64,000 nt of DNA from positions 14,925,501-14,989,500 of the forward strand of contig CM076267.1 in assembly GCA_038380795.1 (NCBI GenBank), in the 5' to 3' direction. The translations under genes were made by a program, and so were the position numbers. The notes beneath the pieces are model-generated. The model was not told where the DNA came from and ran no database searches. It was given only the letters and a program-made list of their open reading frames with translations. The DNA is from Pyrocephalus nanus (Eukaryota > Chordata > Aves > Passeriformes > Tyrannidae). This document shows, in pieces, positions 58,776-64,000 of this stretch; position 1 is the stretch's first letter; the number at the start of each line of letters is the position of its first letter.

Positions 58776-61700
58776 AGCTTATGGGTTAGGCAGAGGGAGA
58801 GTTATATCTGAACAGCACGCTGCATTGTTTAGGAGCCTGGTGCTGAAGCAGAATCCTTCACCAAAATGCAGATCATAATTTCTTTTAATGAACTGATGAA
58901 CTAATGAACTGTCTTGGTCATCTCAAGTAGTCCACAGCAGCTCACTGAGCAGTGGCTCAGGTAAGATGAAGGGGACACTGATCATCCAGTCTCCTGAATA
59001 GTTCTAGTGCTAGAAATTTTCAGAACCACCTTCCACCTTTTTTTCTCAGTCTTTTCTTTCCCATATACTTCAGCCCCAGCTTCAAAATTGAGCCCAACAA
59101 ATGTGTCTGCAGAGGGCACTGGTAAAAGACAGTCTCTTCTTTCTCCATTCCTGGCTGGACTAAAACTTTTGCTAGCTCAGCTAGCTCTAGGCACAAATGG
59201 ATTAAGTTTCCAGAACCATCAGTGTGAAAACTATTTGAAGAGATTGGTCCTGGACAAGATCATCTATGGGAAGAAGGGCAAGCAGATATAGGTATCTTGA
59301 GGGCTTGATGATAGGTATAAGCATGGCCAGATAGTGTTTTTGAACCAGACACTGTCTGCCTAATGCAACCTCTGGTCCTTTCCTTAGAAGTGAGGGCAGG
59401 AGGAGTGCTGTACATTTTGGATATAAATAAGACAGTTTATGTACATCTCTGGCCTTGTGAAAAGTTTCACTGGGCCTGCAGAAGTGTTTATATTCTATTC
59501 AGTTCCTCTCTCCTTGAGCTACTACCCATAGGTAAGGTCTTCGAAGTCATCACCTGCAGCTCTCACTCAGGAGAAGCCTATACTTGCTCCCTTGGTGGAA
59601 GCTGAGGAAAAAAGGGGTGTTTGGGTGGACCATGTTGGACGACTTCCTTCGAGGATTTCTCCTTGGCTACGATGTGTGTGCCACGGAGGCAGCTGTTCTG
59701 GAGTAGGTGGTTTGAGATACTGTCTGGAGCAACAGGAAAGTAAGTGACGAGTTCATATCTTTCATTGCTTTTCCTCACCAATTTGCACTTCTATAGTAGA
59801 TTTGGCAGGGCATCAGCTTCAGACTTGGCACCAGGAGGAACAACTGAATTAATTTACCTTATCTCTACTTTAAAAATTCCAAGATCTATCAGTTTATTGT
59901 CATACAGGAAAGCACTGTGACATTTCTCTTATTGCTGACTACATTGTTCATGTTAAAAAGTGTCACTCATGATGGTTTTGGATGCAGATGGATATAAATC
60001 AACTACATTCCTTTCATTGATGCAATTAATGAGCTGAAGGCATGGGGCAATTGTTAAGCTGATGAATACTGAAAATTAAGGCCTTCAAGAAAAACAACAA
60101 ATCCATGTCTATAATAGAAAGAGCAAAGCCATGTCAATCTCGTTTAGTTACCTGGTTATAGGATTCAAGTTCCTTTACTGACAGTTTCAAAAAGACTGTG
60201 ATCCAGTAGCTCCTACTGAACCAAACTTATATGAACTCTTTCATCAGACATGCTTTAATTTTCTTACAGAAATTGTTTTTCTGCAATGAAAACCAGTCCT
60301 TTTTGTGAAGCTAAGTATTTCAAGAGGGCACATCTCTCTCTGAGGACTTTTTCCTAGATTTTTCCTGGGAAACTGACCAAATAACCCCAACTATGAGATT
60401 TTTGTCTTTTAAATAAAATTTATGGGCCTTTGCTGAAAGCCTCACAGGTTTTTTGTTTCTTCATCTGAAACCTGAGAAACATCTTATAAAGAGGTCAAGG
60501 ATAATGACATTTTTTAGCATGGAAAAGCAACAACATTTTAACAACTGTTCTTCTGATCAGCCTGGCTAATTGTTCATTCAAATACCCTTAAAAGACTTGA
60601 AGAGGAACAAAACCTCAATTTCTTAGGTGGTACCAAACCCAGCTACATGGAAGGCCCCTCTCAAAGAGCCTGGTAACAGTACCAAAACCTTGCCAGTCCC
60701 AGCTGGCCAGCCTGACTCATTTAGTTTCCAACTCCCATGATCCAAGGCTTGGGGTTTTGGCCCCAGCAAGTTTCTTTTGCAAAGAGATGAGACCCCCCAT
60801 ATTGCATATAAACTCCGTAATTTCCACACCTCCAAAGTGATTCCAAGTGAAAGGGGACAAGGACATCTGTCCTAGAGGATGGTCAGGGAAGCCACCAGCA
60901 GCTCATGGTGCAGGGACTGGACTCTGGTCCTTGGCTGCTCTGTGCATCTTCCTCCTATAGAAGGCATTGAAGGTCATGCCCACTTCTCAAGGCTCAGCTT
61001 TTGTTAAGCACATAGGTTTGGGGTTGCTACCTCTGGCTCTGTGTGCAGGCTCTTCCTGATCCCTGGACCACGCTACTTCTGAAAAGAAAAATGCAGAAAA
61101 TCCTATGAAAAGGACTCTTGGTTCCTTCCCCTTTTAGACCTTGAAGACAAAGCTCCATTTGGGCCTGTGGCCTTCTTTAAATAGAATTGCGTCAAAAGAT
61201 GAGTTTATCCCTTCATTTATTGGACAGAACAGCCTAATCTCCCTGTCATTCAGGTCTTGCTAAAGCTTCACAAGTGTTGGATGTAACTGGCTGAGCCAGT
61301 GTTCTGCCTGGCCTCACTGCTGCCATGATGTTTTGGGGTTATCAGTGAAGAAGTCAGAACCTTGGATGCAGATGGATGCACTCATGCACAGGTAATTCCC
61401 ATTCCCACAGACACCACAGGCCAAGCTCCCTTGCTGCCAACAAGATTTCTCTGTTGGGCTTAGAGGGATGGAAAGGGTAAAAGGGGTGCCCAGGCTGCAG
61501 CAAGGCAGGGATGGATGCCAGCTGTCCCATGCACAAGTCTCCAGGGTTTTAACCTCCAGACCACAGTGCTCAGCTTCTTCTGAAAAAGGACAAGGCTGTA
61601 CAGCAAAACTGTGGAACCGGGAGGCTTGCAGGCTGAAACGAGTCCAAAAGACATATTAACAGGCATGAGAGGCCTGTGATGAAATAGCTAAGGTATTAAT

Positions 61701-64000
61701 GCAGCCAGAGGCTGGTAATGAATACAAGAAATGCCCACATTTACCCAAGAGGTCCCAAAGGTCTCTTGCCCAGAACATTGTGATCCCTAAAGAAATCTCT
61801 TTAGAAAGTTAAACCACAGGGTTAGGGCTCCAGGGCAAAATCTGGACTAGTGTGGTCTCTCAGCTGTTCTGACCTCTTGTCTGATGAAACTCTATTTAGC
61901 AGTTTGTGGTTTTTAAAGAGCATGGATATTATCCTCTGGGAATTGTCATCCAGAGTCCTGTCAGATGACCATGCCCTCTTGCCCCTAGGGATGGCCTGAG
62001 TCTCCCACTGTGCCCCATGGCTGTGATGCAGATAGCAAAGCTTAGTTCTCATTTTTTTCAGATGAGATTCTGTCCCCTGGTGACAAGGGAAATCCTGAAC
62101 ACTCAGGTACTACCTGTGGTGTACAAAATGCTCTTCTAGTACTTTGCTTTCTCTCCCCATCTCTCAGCTGCTGAAGGAAACCTATGAGGTGCAGAGCACA
62201 GGCTAGTGAGGCTAAACTGCCATCATCACAATCTGACCTTCACTTCTTCTGCTTGTTGGCTTGTCCCATTACTTCTTTAATGCATGGAAAGCCTGGAAAT
62301 GGTCTATTGGTGCAGAACAAAGCTGGGCTGCAAGGAGAAGATGGCACCTGGAGGCTGATGTGAGCAGACAGTTGGATGGCTGAGCATCTCCGGTGCTGGA
62401 TATGATGCAAACACCATAGAAAAGAGGAAAACAAAGCAGGATCTTCCTCTAAAGTTAATTCCAAATTAGTGCTCATCTGACCTTCTTTTGGAGGGATGGA
62501 ACCCACCTTTTAGGACTCATGCACAGCATTCAGGCACCTTTTTGCCCCTTACAAGGGAGACAGTCCCACCACTGGTGTGGGCAGGTCCTGCCTGTCCCCA
62601 CGGCTGTACCCACACTGCTCAACCTACGCCTGTGTGTCCTTTAGCCTCTCTGTCCTTGAGAATTTGTTCTTCTTTTGTATATCTGGTTTCCCATTCAGGG
62701 TGCCCCAATGAGGAAGGGCTGGTGAGTGGAGGTCTTGCTGTATGGCACTGGCACGGCCCTTGGCACGAAAACACAACCGATGCTGCATTTATTTTGTGCA
62801 CCTGATGTGAGAGAGTCCTTACAGCCATTCTTTGCTGCAACCATTTAAAAGGCCTGATTTTAGTCCAAAATAAGCTTTCTTGAAATAAAATAGTCATTTT
62901 CCAGTCTTCCTGTAGAAGCCAAAAGTATTTTAAGTTGGACTGGACTGGCCTAAACACAGGGTGGGGAGAGAGTCAGTAGGTTGGGGACATTTTAATAATG
63001 AAGAGAAGAATGTGAAAGGAAGGATTAAACATGGTGTTTTATGTGTATTTATTGAGTCAATTTATAAGGTGCCTTTTGCAAAATATCTTGAGCACTGCAT
63101 GAAAAACCACAATGCAAAATATTTGAAAAATTTGCACACGAAGCCAGCGTGTCCCAGCATACAGCCAGGCAGCGGAAGAGAACCTGGCACTGGGAGTACC
63201 TCTCTAATCACCAGGCCCCAGCAAAAGGAGATCTGTGTCTGTAAGGCGAGGTGAGCTATCCAGGGAAAGATCTGTTCCCTGTGCACCAGCCAGCCATGGG
63301 TGTGTCTCTGTGGGCAGCCTGGAAGATGGGGTGGCTCAGCCCATCAGATCTCCTCCAAGCAGAGAGCCCTGGGCTCACAGACCTCAGTGGAGACAGGGTG
63401 ACCCTGGCTGATCTGGGAGGCCTGAAGGTGACTCATTGCAAGCCCAGCTGGTGAACACACAGTCCACAGGAGCAGGACTGCCTGGATGGGAAGCACGATG
63501 GGGAGTGCAGCCACTGCTCTTTCTGCACTGCACAGTCCCCAGCACGGCTGCCCCTGGACCGTTCTCAGGGAGAGGCCAATTAGCAGCCCATTACAGTAAT
63601 TTCACCCAGCCAAGGCAAGAGCACAGATGTTTGTGGCATGATTTCTGTTATGGGATTTTCTTGCTTGGAACTGAAGGCCAGCAGGATTCTTTACTTTGGC
63701 ACGCTGCCATGCTGATGGCTTTTTCCTGTGAGGTGTCCAGAGCTGCCCCTCCAGCTGTGGGGCTCTGCCCAACCCTGCAGAGGGGCTGCCAAGTGCTGCC
63801 ACACTGTGACTGCCTCTCCCAAACCTCTGGGAAGTCCATGGCACACCTATGTGTTGAGGAATACTAAAAAGAAAGCACTTTTAACAAGAGTGCTTTGAAG
63901 TCACAGGTAGCTTGGTAACCTCTTGACTTCTTTTGGACAGGTATGTGGAAAAATATTCTGTTGAGGATTTAACTGAATTAAAGAGCAAGTAGAGACCTCA
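58776..64000. other. Intergenic, no gene recognised, to window end
   Basis: About 5.2 kb. Homeobox-like ATTA clusters occur near 60000-60090 and 63575-63610. IGFBP2, expected next by synteny, is not present. ORFs of up to 143 codons have no recognisable domain or splice context. Confidence 0.6.

Noticed and set aside
63436..63867. 143-codon ORF near the window end
   Set aside because: No similarity to IGFBP2 or any family I recognise; lacks the cysteine pattern of the IGFBP N-terminal domain.

Overview
This is a window of vertebrate, almost certainly bird, nuclear DNA. The evidence is large spliced genes with GT-AG introns, several CR1 LINE fragments of the kind that dominate avian genomes, CpG-island promoters, and the gene order SMARCAL1 - RPL37A, both on the + strand, as in other amniotes. 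The species cannot be fixed from sequence alone. An LTR-like repeat family present twice is one I associate from memory with non-galliform birds; this was not checked.

Layout: 1-971 is the 3' part of a dead CR1 element. A CpG island (about 1180-1870) carries the likely SMARCAL1 promoter. SMARCAL1 runs from ATG 2513 to stop 37968 in 16 coding exons. Joined in phase they give 968 residues, close to the 954 of the human protein. It encodes an annealing helicase that reverses stalled replication forks: an N-terminal RPA-binding motif, two HARP domains, and a SNF2 ATPase with intact core motifs. About 4.6 kb without recognised genes follows. A second CpG island (42215-42910) drives RPL37A (ATG 42596, stop 45644, 4 exons, 92 residues), a zinc-binding protein of the large ribosomal subunit. 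From 45.77 kb to the end I find no gene. This stretch holds two copies of an LTR-like repeat (45771-46906 and 54010-54600), a diverged direct repeat, an old CR1 remnant, a small orphan CpG island and AT-rich patches that could be enhancers. IGFBP2, the next gene in other amniotes, is not reached.

The two genes are neighbours without functional coupling: one maintains forks, the other is housekeeping translation. No unknown multi-gene system was found. The most interesting points are: the two HARP domains are interrupted by introns at the same positions around equal 51-nt exons, which indicates an exon-plus-intron duplication; SMARCAL1 ends in a PIP-box-like motif; there is a start-stop upstream ORF before the SMARCAL1 ATG; and the SMARCAL1 promoter has paired inverted ZNF143-type motifs.
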